Shown here: in pieces, positions 9,801-16,988 of the stretch | Numbering within the stretch: the first letter of the stretch is position 1 | Layout of the letters: every line of letters starts with the position of its first letter | IMG/VR virus record: IMGVR_UViG_3300025102_000149 | Location: 1 to 31,714 of that record | DNA from: a virus | Reading direction: 5' to 3' (one strand) | DNA length: 31,714 nt | Notes under the pieces: generated by a model | The model's input: only the letters and a program-made list of their open reading frames with translations | Databases searched by the model: none | Told to the model about the DNA's origin: nothing | Translations under genes and position numbers: made by a program

Positions 9801-10193
9801 TTGATTTAGTAGAAGTTCGTTTTCTTTAGGAAAGCTACCTGTATTTACATGCCCATCGTAGTCGGGTTCAGCAGGTAATAAATTATACCTATACCCTAGT
9901 TCATTCCTATTTTGTATTTTTTTATAAGGGTATAGAGCCTTTATAACTTCATTTTTTTCATCCTCATCATCTAAGGGTATAAAAACACCAATTTTTGCAT
10001 TAGGTACCCCAAAACCCCCATTCGCTATTACTCTACCCGCTATAACACCAAAATCAGAACAATCTCTATTATAAACATCTGCTTGATTTATACTTAAACT
10101 CAATATCTCCAGCCTATCAAAATCTTGGTCTAAATTGATTTTAACTTCTTTGTCAACACCTACTTGAGCTTTTATTCTTATGTTCTTTGGCAT
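6828..10193 (-). CDS. Large baseplate-locus protein with an N-terminal prealbumin-like domain and four hydrophobic segments
   Basis: An 1121-aa protein. Residues about 48-172 look like a carboxypeptidase-regulatory/prealbumin-like beta domain (GVIAGRVIANGG, then NDSGDFLIYGVPVGNHQI). Hydrophobic stretches long enough to span a membrane lie at about 508-540, 547-568, 675-702 and 715-745, with a Cys cluster CEDCQC at 582-587 between the second and third. Residues 601-660 are Gly/Ala/Ser-rich. The C-terminal 370 residues are soluble-looking. It follows the gp6-like gene, where T4 has gp7 (similar length), and overlaps the 598-aa gene by 8 nt. Hydrophobic segments are usual in tape-measure proteins but are not a feature of T4 gp7. 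It could be a wedge protein, a tape-measure-like protein or a membrane-penetrating component; the sequence does not decide. The ATG at 10193 is preceded by A/G-rich AAGAAAGAAAAGGT. Confidence 0.8.
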   Translation of the reverse strand: MPKNIRIKAQVGVDKEVKINLDQDFDRLEILSLSINQADVYNRDCSDFGVIAGRVIANGGFGVPNAKIGVFIPLDDEDEKNEVIKALYPYKKIQNRNELGYRYNLLPAEPDYDGHVNTGSFPKENELLLNQEVSYVYNKYYQFTVKTNDSGDFLIYGVPVGNHQILMETDMSSIGCFSLSPQDIIITGKANEGEFDGAKFKESASIDELPQIITQTKTIDVFPFWGEESICKAAINRLDFDLRDSGVDIQPTSVFMGSIGTDDGKNSLNRNCVPRRLQGDKCSLVSGPGSVEAIRQTIFTRVTNGQTVPVLERFDFPAIIDDDGKYVINVPMNMNYTITNEFGEEEISNDPTVGIPTTGKYRFRFKFLTDGSGARLRKRGEYLVPNIKEYTSIAADAGANVVAGTISPEEASYSFSVDINDYPSLTDVIATNDYFYSMRYSQVYTTSLFLKKWVKPVGGLAGFFLSGKWRHIGIKRIKPAAEKDCAGLVTDVPSNNAIKENTFSYILSNIFSTLITMVIVLLYAYLIYMALGFLLDAIGLIPGYPNAWTVFVFLLVTVIFNAVHAIVTGPRITLPLKNYDDCEDCQCNADLFTFVLTLNFGSLVNVSGNASTAGADADASCQTLPPFGGFPSANATPIDSQANAGTQGWNAAGGGAGWGCFTVGLGGTVLNAINGTMNVLMGVVTAAMAIVTVACLAAIIPSLGGFLQALCTAGINAYAGVVLGVQVALYATVAAFIGGCVSALLLVNSSVWRGLMEWRTRRTVFDFLCEGGISETYNNDWLNGFLYHFQFKMKVVNDVASYCERTLYYSPVQGKFYYRASPWSPSLPYPEGTFSNILYSTTLTELGVPSKQLKEVCSSAAGAEKCSMMPELGSTSRQNTSDLVSYIGIARLFWRMNNIFPFWGTVPGNCFFNNNTDLVLDGDIAQAFSQNNQFGIAEFVTPQEFEQSLNNPAGTTAQIAAENNPFYWNCLLVGAPQCQGTTSAGICVIDFKVEEQTLRDCLLGGDTGICTGINWTQIVPYYPWDNGPTPFGDQQNYWDTNTIITINHQPSPYFDVTSLSPISNNAAPSSPTYGPFGTPPWVTSFDMRLATHFHFYFGLRNGSTAYNEFSKRYIDTEEDYV

Positions 10194-10265
10194 ACCTTTT
10201 CTTTCTTGATAAATATTTTATCTCTTAAAATTAAAGATATTAAGTTAAAAGACTTTGTAAATGTT
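10194..10265 (-). promoter_or_regulatory. Intergenic region before the 1121-aa gene with palindrome and TATTTAT box
   Basis: This 72-nt gap is one of the longer ones in a tightly packed strand. It contains a perfect 6-bp inverted repeat with a 3-nt spacer at 10208-10222 (plus strand GATAAA TAT TTTATC). On the minus strand it contains TATTTAT, 22 nt before the ATG, and TATCTTTA, which resembles the Bacteroidota -7 element without a good -33 TTG. A local promoter or operator is possible but unproven. Confidence 0.35.
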
Positions 10266-12107
10266 CTAAGAGAAGTTAGGTGTGAATGGTTGTTTAACTC
10301 TAACAACAATGTCTTTATTAGGAAATCTAACTTGTGGAACCTCGTCTGGTTGAAAAAATATCGTATCATTTGTTAACATAATTTGTTGTGTCGTAGGGTC
10401 TGAATACGGTTGTGAAATTTGGGAGTTAGAGTACTCTGAACCAGTTTTATTAAATATTCTCATATCAGTGACATTTGTAACCCCTGGTTGAGTTGTAATA
10501 TCACTACTTAATTGAGATATATTAAGTTGTCTTCCCATCTCCATTTTATTTGTACTAAAATAGTCTGATATTTTTTCAATAACGTTACTAACAATCTGAC
10601 TTTGATTACCTGAAGAATCTATTATTAAGTCTACTTCTACCTTTAAATCTATAACTTTAGCTGAAGATATTTCTATATAATCATTTAACATTCTATAATT
10701 AGATAGATATTCTGTAATATTTTGTTTTAAGGAATTAGAAACTCGGGAAGTTAGTTTACCTTGTGGTGTATAAGATAATATTTGTATTTTTACTTTATTT
10801 TCTACTTCTGTAACACCTACTTTCGCTGCTGAACCAAACATCGCAGGCATCATTTGAATTCTAGAAATATAATCTTTTATAGTTACTGCTCTATTTTGTG
10901 CTGCAAAATTAAAAGTAATATAGTTTCTAATTTCTTCAGTGGTCATTAAATCAGCACCTCCTATTGCTGCTGTAACATTTTTAACTGTTAAACTATTACT
11001 AACAGAACCATTAACAGATGGTACTGGTCCAGAAACTATGAAATCTACAGTCCCTATTGAGTTTATAGCCCCTGCACCTACATTCGATACTTTTCCACCA
11101 CCAATCCTATATTGTATGAATAATGTACTATTTCCTCTCACTGCATTTCCTAAAGAAATATTATTCATAAATTTATTAAGACTAAGTGTAACACCATATT
11201 TACTAAATTCATTTAATAAACTTTGGGAACTATTATTACCACTACCAAAAGTTAAAAAATAAAATCCTTCCGGTGTATATTCAGTAACAAATCGTTGGTC
11301 AGTGGGTAGGTATTTACCTATTTTTAATCCTGGTTCATCTGCTGGTAAAGATGGGTCTGCTATAAAAATTTCATTTTCTGCTAACGCGTCTACTTCGTAC
11401 CATCTACTATTAGAATGATTTATAAATTCTAGGTCTGTGGGTAAAGTTGTAAAACCAACCCCCTCTTTTTCTATGACAGAAGTAACCCCTAACACATTTC
11501 TTTCTGGTAAAAATAATTTGTAAAAAGGAGTGGCTATCCCATCAGTTATTTCCTTTTTAAAAATTTTAGTAACCCCATTAATAAAAACTTCTCTTTTTGT
11601 TATAGTATAATTTTGTATAATACCATTAGCATTAAAATTAGGAACTTTAGTTCTATTAGGTGTCCCATCTATAGAGTAAGGTGATGAGAAATCACAATCG
11701 TTTGCTAATTCATATGTTTGACCGGCTCCTTGTACTTGTGAACCTTTTCTTAAAAATCCTAAATATCTAAAATCTTCTTTGTCACCATTAACTGGTACTA
11801 TTATACTTAAATCACATAGAGCTAGTGATGGTCTATTACCTGGTATTTTTAAACCATATGTCCTTGCTATATTATAAAGTGAACTTCTTTGTTGTGCATA
11901 TTGTAAAACAGTTTCTTGTAGTGTTCTATCAATATTATAGTGTAGGTTATCCGCTATCGCAGCATTTAAATCCAAAAATAAAGAATATATGGATGCATCA
12001 CTTGTATCTTGGATTAGGTCTGGATAATAGGTTTTAGTTAGACGAATTAATTCGTTTTTTAACCCTATAAAATCTCTTTCTGTATAATTTAATTTTTTAG
12101 TCGCCAT
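10266..12107 (-). CDS. Baseplate wedge protein, gp6 / baseplate-J-like
   Basis: A 613-aa protein of the T4 gp6 / P2 gpJ baseplate wedge family, which forms the ring joining wedges around the hub. The N-terminus (ERDFIGLKNELIRLTKTYYP, residues 10-29, then DTSDASIYSLFLDLNAAIAD) is typical of gp6-like proteins. Family-like signatures follow: FLTFGSG at 284-290, IQYRIGGGKVSNVGAG at 331-346, and a baseplate-J-like TTEEIRNYITFNFAAQNRAV at 389-408 with TIKDY just after. Its length is close to T4 gp6 (660 aa). It starts 1 nt after the stop of the gp25-like gene, the gp25-gp6 adjacency common in contractile tails, and is followed by a 72-nt gap. Function comes from family knowledge; identification from motifs plus synteny is strong. 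Confidence 0.9.
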   Translation of the reverse strand: MATKKLNYTERDFIGLKNELIRLTKTYYPDLIQDTSDASIYSLFLDLNAAIADNLHYNIDRTLQETVLQYAQQRSSLYNIARTYGLKIPGNRPSLALCDLSIIVPVNGDKEDFRYLGFLRKGSQVQGAGQTYELANDCDFSSPYSIDGTPNRTKVPNFNANGIIQNYTITKREVFINGVTKIFKKEITDGIATPFYKLFLPERNVLGVTSVIEKEGVGFTTLPTDLEFINHSNSRWYEVDALAENEIFIADPSLPADEPGLKIGKYLPTDQRFVTEYTPEGFYFLTFGSGNNSSQSLLNEFSKYGVTLSLNKFMNNISLGNAVRGNSTLFIQYRIGGGKVSNVGAGAINSIGTVDFIVSGPVPSVNGSVSNSLTVKNVTAAIGGADLMTTEEIRNYITFNFAAQNRAVTIKDYISRIQMMPAMFGSAAKVGVTEVENKVKIQILSYTPQGKLTSRVSNSLKQNITEYLSNYRMLNDYIEISSAKVIDLKVEVDLIIDSSGNQSQIVSNVIEKISDYFSTNKMEMGRQLNISQLSSDITTQPGVTNVTDMRIFNKTGSEYSNSQISQPYSDPTTQQIMLTNDTIFFQPDEVPQVRFPNKDIVVRVKQPFTPNFS

Positions 12108-12108
12108 A

Positions 12109-12585
12109 TTATAAGTTTAAGACTATTACGTCACTACTTTCAAATACATTATCTTTAATAGTGTATTCTACTGTTATTTTTGCTGTATATTCTTCCGTCC
12201 CATCTCCTGCCACAGAAGCTATTCTATCGTCTATCTGAGAAGTTATAACGTTTGTTTCATCATTAACCTCTTCTAACCTAGCGTCACTCATACTTTGTAT
12301 TTTAAAGTCGTTAATGATAACATTAGGAATATACTTTGCTACCACATCACTTAATTCAGATTGTATGGATTCAAAAGTTAAACTATCTAAAGGTTCAAAT
12401 ACAAATTCATATAATCTAGTGCCAAAATCAGGTAAAAAGAATCTACTTCCTTTTTTTGTTAGTAAAAGATGAATTAAATTAGCTCTTATTTCCTCTCTAG
12501 GTGTAGCAGTAGTTTGTAGGAAAAAACCACTAGGGCTGTCACCAAATGGAAACGCTATACCATATCTTTCTTTTGTTAGCTTCAT
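12109..12585 (-). CDS. gp25-like baseplate wedge protein (GPW/gp25 family)
   Basis: A 158-aa protein. Residues 29-97 carry the GPW/gp25 core: PREEIRANLIHLLLTKKGSR, then FFLPDFGTRLYEFVFEP and a helix leading to YIPNVIINDF. Proteins of this family are conserved wedge components of contractile tails and injection systems and contact the sheath end. The start at ATG 12585 is 14 nt after the stop of the 66-aa gene, and that gap carries the minus-strand sequence TATTTATTAATG. It ends 1 nt before the gp6-like gene. It is the first gene of the wedge block and follows the replication cassette with no terminator that I can see. Confidence 0.9.
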   Translation of the reverse strand: MKLTKERYGIAFPFGDSPSGFFLQTTATPREEIRANLIHLLLTKKGSRFFLPDFGTRLYEFVFEPLDSLTFESIQSELSDVVAKYIPNVIINDFKIQSMSDARLEEVNDETNVITSQIDDRIASVAGDGTEEYTAKITVEYTIKDNVFESSDVIVLNL

Positions 12586-12599
12586 ATCATTAATAAATA

Positions 12600-12800
12600 T
12601 TACCGCTCTACTTTTGCAAACATCTGTTCCATAATACTTTCTATAGCACCTATAACAGCATACTGGTCATCACCCCATTGAGACTTGTGTTTAACTATAA
12701 TTTTTTCTATGCACTCCTTTAAATCGTCAGCCAATAAATCCCATTTATCTGGTTGATAATCCCATTGCTCTCTTAATATTTTTTTAATTAGTGGTTTCAT
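12600..12800 (-). CDS. Small hypothetical protein (66 aa)
   Basis: No family recognised. The protein is mostly helical-looking and amphipathic (MKPLIKKILREQWDY, then QWGDDQYAVIGAIESIMEQM), with no cysteines and no membrane segment. It lies between the cysteine-rich mini-proteins and the gp25-like gene, with gaps of 27 and 14 nt. The upstream gap contains TATTTATAATAA directly before the ATG, as at several other non-overlapping genes here. It could belong to the replication or to the baseplate block. It is credible as a gene because it fills the interval with no competing frame. Confidence 0.65.
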   Translation of the reverse strand: MKPLIKKILREQWDYQPDKWDLLADDLKECIEKIIVKHKSQWGDDQYAVIGAIESIMEQMFAKVER

Positions 12801-12827
12801 TTATTATAAATATTACTTAGGGGTGAA

Positions 12828-13055
12828 TTAAATGTTTTTAACTTTTAAGTCTTCTCTTAATTCTTTGGATGTTTTTTGGTGTGGTGGCCAATATGGACAA
12901 TGTCTACACCCACTCCCACAACAACTACCTCTACGAATATGGTAATCTTCAGTCATTACCATTAGCCCTTCCTTAGTAACATAAAAATCTTTTGGTTTAA
13001 ATTTTGTTTGTTCTTGGCGATACAACTCTGTTATCCAATCATCTTTTCTTATCAT
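12828..13055 (-). CDS. DUF5522-like cysteine-rich small protein
   Basis: The signature is TEDYHIRRGSCCGSGCRHCPY, a close match to my memory of the DUF5522 pattern (TEKxHLKRGYCCxxGCRHCPY), a family of unknown function common in Bacteroidota. The Cys/His cluster (CC-x3-C-x-HC) looks able to bind a metal or iron-sulfur centre. I chose ATG 13055 (75 aa), which overlaps the zinc-ribbon gene by 17 nt. A GTG nine codons earlier at 13082 would give 84 aa and a 44-nt overlap, and cannot be excluded. Its position after the ribonucleotide reductase and a zinc-ribbon gene hints at a redox or metal accessory role, but this is speculation. Confidence 0.75.
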   Translation of the reverse strand: MIRKDDWITELYRQEQTKFKPKDFYVTKEGLMVMTEDYHIRRGSCCGSGCRHCPYWPPHQKTSKELREDLKVKNI

Positions 13056-13230
13056 TTTCCACTGCTTTTTCTTGGTGTCCACAGTGTGGACATGTTATTT
13101 TTTTATTATATTTTAAATTTTCAGTATTGTTTAAAGACAACAAATGGTAGTCAGCTATTGACCACCATTTATTACAAATACCACAATTAAAATGGTACAA
13201 AATTTCTTTAGATACTCTATGCTTCATCAA
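13039..13230 (-). CDS. Small zinc-ribbon protein (63 aa)
   Basis: Two CxxC knuckles are visible: C16-x2-C19 (NCGICNKWW) and C47-x2-C50 (TCPHCGH), a four-cysteine zinc ribbon. The HFNCGICNKWWSIAD segment resembles small proteins I recall from other large marine phages, function unknown. Its start lies 14 nt inside the 3' end of the reductase gene, so it is probably translationally coupled to it. Two ATGs are adjacent (MMKHRV). It could help transcription, nucleic-acid binding or the reductase; the sequence does not say which. Confidence 0.75.
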   Translation of the reverse strand: MMKHRVSKEILYHFNCGICNKWWSIADYHLLSLNNTENLKYNKKITCPHCGHQEKAVENDKKR

Positions 13231-15121
13231 GCTCTTTTTCTTTTTCTATAGTTTTTAAATCTATATCAATTTCACAACTTCCCCCTGCACATGCTAATTC
13301 TCCTGATAAATCTGTATTATCATCTAACTCAACAACATTAGATAAATTCACATCTTTTAATGACTTCATCATTTCATTATATTTTTCTTCAGTAATGTCT
13401 TCAAAAGGAGCTTGAGTGTATGTACCTCCATTATATGGTAATACTGAAAGTCCATTATAATATTTTCTATTTTCCCACATCCATTGACCTGCTGATAACC
13501 ACTCCTCTTCTTTTAATGAAATAGTAGCAGAAACATTATGAGAATTAGAACCTTTTCTATGCCCAGAATTAACCCATTCTGTTGCAACTTTTTTAACTCT
13601 CTCTAATAAATCAAATGGTGACTCTGTTCTCATTATTGAACCTTTAGGTGCTTTTTGTGGTATACTAATTACAGCGGTATCATGTGGTCTAAAGTACTCG
13701 TCTTCAACTAACTCTGGGTGTGTATTTTTAAGATATTGGTAAATCGCTTCGTTTTTACCTACACGTAATCTTCTAATATAAAAATCATTATGCCATGCAT
13801 GAATACCTGATGATGTTCCTAATGTTAAAGAAGTTGTTCCAGCTGGCTTAACTGTTGTTGTTCTTGCCGCTTGATTAATTCCTAATAATTTAGAAACTCT
13901 TGTATTTTCTCGTTTTACTAAACTTGCCGCTTTTTTCATATCATAGTTAAGTACTTTACCAGAACCAATACCTGTCATACTAACACCGATTAGTGCGTCT
14001 TTTTCAGTTGTTTCTCTCCATACATCTCTTAAATAATGGAAAGCGGTATACCCTGCTTGTAATGTCCCAATAAATGCAGCAGCTTTAACTCTAATGTTTA
14101 AATCTTCTTGTGATTCAATATTTGAAACATTTACTTCACATAAATTACAGAACTGGTACGGGCGTAGTGCAATTTCACAACAAGGATTAGTTCCCCAGTC
14201 TTTATCGTTGTTAAAATAAATTCCTGGTTCTCCTGCTCCTGATAGTTCTACACGTTTCCATATTTCATCAAAAAATTCTTTAGTGATTTTATGTCTCATT
14301 AGTACAGCTGAATTATTAGCTCTTCCTCTTTGTGGGTTGAGTTCCCACCAATTACCGGCTTTACACCCAATCATAGCATCGTCATCAGCACTAAACAAAC
14401 TAATAAGAGCTGCTCTACGTATACCTCCGGCAAGTACAGCATCCGCGATGTGACAGACGATATCATGTACTTCAATAGTTGTAAGTTGTTCTCCATTTTC
14501 TTTTTGATTTAATAAACCTTCTATTTTTACTAAACATTCTTTTAGTGGTTGAGGTCCTGGTGCCTTACCTCCAGAAGTTATTAATCTAGCACCTTTTGGT
14601 CTAATATCTGAATAGTCAAATTCTACTCTACTTCCTCCACCATTCATATAAGATTTCATAAGAACTTTAACTGAGTCTGCCCAACCTTCGATTGAGTCTC
14701 CAATTAAAAATCTCCTTTTTCTTTTTGGGTATGGTTTTTGAATCACTGGAAGTTGATTTACATGGTGTCTTTGTACAGAATAACCAACACCAGTACCACC
14801 TAATAATAAAAACATACATTCAGCAAAAGAATCTATGTGGTCAATTGGCATATACGCACAATTATAAATTCTATTAGGGCTTATTTCAATTGGTTTGCCC
14901 CCAAATTGCATGGACCTCATTGATGGTAAAACTTTTTTATCATATACAAGTTTGTATTTTTCATTTATATCATCTTTTAAATGAGGATATTTTTTAATGT
15001 GCATATTTTTATTTCGTGTGACTAATTCTTCCCAAGTCTCTCTTCTGTTTAATTCCGGGATATACTTCGCATATTTCATATACACAGTAATATCAGAAAG
15101 TATTTTGTTTGAAATCTCCAT
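13217..15121 (-). CDS. Class II (adenosylcobalamin-dependent) ribonucleoside-triphosphate reductase
   Basis: A 634-aa reductase that makes dNTPs for phage replication. C88 (YNCAYMP) and C325 (QFCNLCEVN) fit the reducing cysteine pair; the Lactobacillus leichmannii equivalents are C119 and C419. N312-P-C314-C315-E316 matches the finger-loop NPCxE, with C314 as the thiyl-radical cysteine and E316 the conserved acid; C315 replaces the usual Gly. The 11-residue spacing from C314 to C325 equals that between C408 and C419. The C-terminal tail C611-AGGS-C616 is the swinging pair reduced by thioredoxin-like partners. There is no N-terminal ATP cone, no neighbouring NrdB radical subunit and no NrdG activase, which argues for the monomeric cobalamin-dependent type. 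It is shorter than the 739-aa lactobacillar enzyme. It starts 24 nt after the helicase gene, too little room for a cobalamin riboswitch. Confidence 0.9.
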   Translation of the reverse strand: MEISNKILSDITVYMKYAKYIPELNRRETWEELVTRNKNMHIKKYPHLKDDINEKYKLVYDKKVLPSMRSMQFGGKPIEISPNRIYNCAYMPIDHIDSFAECMFLLLGGTGVGYSVQRHHVNQLPVIQKPYPKRKRRFLIGDSIEGWADSVKVLMKSYMNGGGSRVEFDYSDIRPKGARLITSGGKAPGPQPLKECLVKIEGLLNQKENGEQLTTIEVHDIVCHIADAVLAGGIRRAALISLFSADDDAMIGCKAGNWWELNPQRGRANNSAVLMRHKITKEFFDEIWKRVELSGAGEPGIYFNNDKDWGTNPCCEIALRPYQFCNLCEVNVSNIESQEDLNIRVKAAAFIGTLQAGYTAFHYLRDVWRETTEKDALIGVSMTGIGSGKVLNYDMKKAASLVKRENTRVSKLLGINQAARTTTVKPAGTTSLTLGTSSGIHAWHNDFYIRRLRVGKNEAIYQYLKNTHPELVEDEYFRPHDTAVISIPQKAPKGSIMRTESPFDLLERVKKVATEWVNSGHRKGSNSHNVSATISLKEEEWLSAGQWMWENRKYYNGLSVLPYNGGTYTQAPFEDITEEKYNEMMKSLKDVNLSNVVELDDNTDLSGELACAGGSCEIDIDLKTIEKEKELDEA

Positions 15122-15145
15122 ATTTTTACTTTTATAATGTTTAAT

Positions 15146-16519
15146 TTATTGTTTTAATATTTTTTGTCTCCTTTCAAGAGCACTTAGAACTCTTTGGCGA
15201 TTCCTCTCCGTTTTATCCTCCTCAAACCCTAAGAACGTTTGGGATTGTTGTGTGTCTATTTCTAAGGTGGAATTATCAAATTTACAATTTTCAAATATGA
15301 CCCCATCCTTCCCTAGTCGGGATTTTGTTATAGCTATTGTCGCTAGACCTAATTCTTTTTGTTGTAATGTTTTTGCTACTGAAATTATGACATGTCCTAC
15401 CTGGGCTTTCTTTATAGAACCCCCCATTTGGTCTGTAGTTACAACTTCAGACGAAATAGAGGACCTATTACCTTGTGTAGCAGTCCACCCTACTAAATCC
15501 AATTCGTGACACATAGCTTCAAATTTTCTCATTACAGAACCTTCACCTTTCCATTCGTCATTAAAACTCCTGTCAGGTATAACACAGTCTATATAATCTA
15601 ATACAACAACATCAATATTATTACCTTCTGATGTGATTTTTCTAATTTGGTTTTTAATTTGAGTCATCGTATTTTCATCTGATGGTAATTTTTTTAGAAT
15701 CATTTTACCACCATTTTTCTTCATTTCATCAGCTTTACTTAATACTTCTTCTTTATTACTAGAAAGTTCGTCAGGGGATATTCCCGTCCAACATGTAAAA
15801 TGCTTTCTTTGTATAATTTTAGGATTGTCTTCAAAAAATATCTGTAAAACATTATAACCCATATTAAAAGCTGTATTTGCAAACCTAGTTAACATTGTGG
15901 TCTTACCTACACCTGTAGGTGCGAGTATTACCCCAATCTCTCCTTTTGCAAGACCACCATTTAATAAATTGTCGATTCCATCAAGTCCTGTGGGAACTGG
16001 ATGTCTAAAATCATCCTTTAATACTTCTTCTAAATTGTGAAAAACTTCAAAATTACCAGTATCACCGTCCCCTATTTGAATAGCCTCTCTAATGTATTCT
16101 TCACATTTATCATAACTTTCAAATTCCCCTTTTTCCATAATGTTCTCAACTTTACGAATAGCTTTTTTTAGTTCTTGTTGTTTACAAAATTTAATAGATT
16201 TTTCTTTTATAAAAAGGTGGTCTTTAAAAGATGCATCCTTAACTTCTTTTAAAATATCAAAAATATATTTTCGTGCCATTTCTGAACTTATCTCTAAAGT
16301 TGTAAGTTGTTCTAGACCTTCAAAAGTTGGTGTGCTCTGATATTTCTCATAATACTCTTTTATTAATTGCATAATTAACTTGAAGTATTGATTATCAAAA
16401 TATTTTGCTTGTATGACATCGATTATTGATTGAGAAAAAGATTTATCAGTTATGATTAAATTCATTAATTTTAACTGAAAATTATATCCTAAGTACCCAA
16501 AATTTGTAGTTTCATTCAT
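15146..16519 (-). CDS. Replicative DNA helicase, DnaB / T4 gp41-like
   Basis: A 457-aa hexameric 5'-3' helicase of the DnaB superfamily that unwinds the fork and loads with primase. The N-terminal 150 residues are helical, like the DnaB N-domain plus linker. The RecA-type core starts near 175 (PTGLDGIDNLLNGGL). Walker A is APTGVGKTT (200-208), the catalytic Glu lies in FFED (E230) and Walker B is VVVLDYID (304-311). A TQGNR motif and a KSRLGKDG segment, the likely arginine-finger region, follow. The C-terminus is basic and helical. Upstream is a 37-nt gap with TATTTATTTAT and an A/G-rich leader ending AAGG before the ATG. No primase or polymerase gene is in the window. Confidence 0.9.
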   Translation of the reverse strand: MNETTNFGYLGYNFQLKLMNLIITDKSFSQSIIDVIQAKYFDNQYFKLIMQLIKEYYEKYQSTPTFEGLEQLTTLEISSEMARKYIFDILKEVKDASFKDHLFIKEKSIKFCKQQELKKAIRKVENIMEKGEFESYDKCEEYIREAIQIGDGDTGNFEVFHNLEEVLKDDFRHPVPTGLDGIDNLLNGGLAKGEIGVILAPTGVGKTTMLTRFANTAFNMGYNVLQIFFEDNPKIIQRKHFTCWTGISPDELSSNKEEVLSKADEMKKNGGKMILKKLPSDENTMTQIKNQIRKITSEGNNIDVVVLDYIDCVIPDRSFNDEWKGEGSVMRKFEAMCHELDLVGWTATQGNRSSISSEVVTTDQMGGSIKKAQVGHVIISVAKTLQQKELGLATIAITKSRLGKDGVIFENCKFDNSTLEIDTQQSQTFLGFEEDKTERNRQRVLSALERRQKILKQ

Positions 16520-16556
16520 CCTTTTTTCTTTATAAATAAATACATGATTTATGTTG
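16520..16556 (-). promoter_or_regulatory. Intergenic region with double TATTTAT motif before the helicase gene
   Basis: A 37-nt gap. The minus strand carries two overlapping TATTTAT boxes (16532-16538 and 16536-16542) followed by AAAGAAAAAAGG and the ATG. The AAGG end is the closest thing to a Shine-Dalgarno sequence in this cassette. Either a local promoter or a translation-initiation element. Confidence 0.3.
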
Positions 16557-16988
16557 TTAAAGTACTTTATCTAGGTACTTACCTGTTATTTTTTTCTGTG
16601 ACAAAACGTCAGATAGACCATTTAAAAAATAAGAAATTTGTGGTCTTACATCTACCGAATATCTAACTCTTGGGGGATAGAGATTGGCAGGGAAGATTCT
16701 TGTCATTAATTTAGTATCTCCTTTATTAATGGTTATCGTAAAATTTTCTTTTTCTTCAGGAAATTTTGACACATCATCAGTAAAAAATTCTGTAATAATA
16801 TCAGTAGTTTTTTCTTTTAATCTATCTTCTATGGTATGATAAATCTCTTTTACAAACCAGTAAAAATCCATAGATTTTACGGCTTTTGGATTAAAATTTT
16901 TAACATTGAAATATCTTTGACAAATAATGTTATTATCAATCTTAAGTAGAAATTCAAATTTTTGTTGGTCTTTATTTTCTTTTTTCAT
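16557..16988 (-). CDS. Hypothetical protein (143 aa) between nuclease and helicase
   Basis: No family recognised. Mixed alpha/beta with a Lys-rich N-terminus, an acidic middle (FFTDDVSKFPEEKENF) and the segment FPANLYPPRVRYSVDVRPQI near residue 98. It has no zinc cysteines, P-loop or membrane segment. The ATG overlaps the nuclease stop by 4 nt (ATGA), and the helicase follows 37 nt later. Placed between a FEN-type nuclease and the replicative helicase, it may be a helicase loader or another replisome accessory such as T4 gp59, but at 143 aa it is much shorter than gp59 and no motif supports that. A secure gene of unknown role. Confidence 0.75.
   Translation of the reverse strand: MKKENKDQQKFEFLLKIDNNIICQRYFNVKNFNPKAVKSMDFYWFVKEIYHTIEDRLKEKTTDIITEFFTDDVSKFPEEKENFTITINKGDTKLMTRIFPANLYPPRVRYSVDVRPQISYFLNGLSDVLSQKKITGKYLDKVL

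Noticed and set aside
10178-10369. 63-aa minus-strand frame spanning the gap after the gp6-like gene
   Set aside because: It overlaps the last 104 nt of the gp6-like gene and the first codons of the next gene in other frames, and the sequence is simple Leu/Phe/Lys/Asn composition with no motif.
12805-12812. TATAAATA as a T4-type late promoter
   Set aside because: It reads on the plus strand, away from the gene it precedes, and no plus-strand gene follows. The minus-strand reading is reported instead as a separate recurrent box.
15122-15145. Cobalamin riboswitch upstream of the class II reductase
   Set aside because: Only 24 nt separate the helicase and reductase genes and no conserved B12-box was seen.
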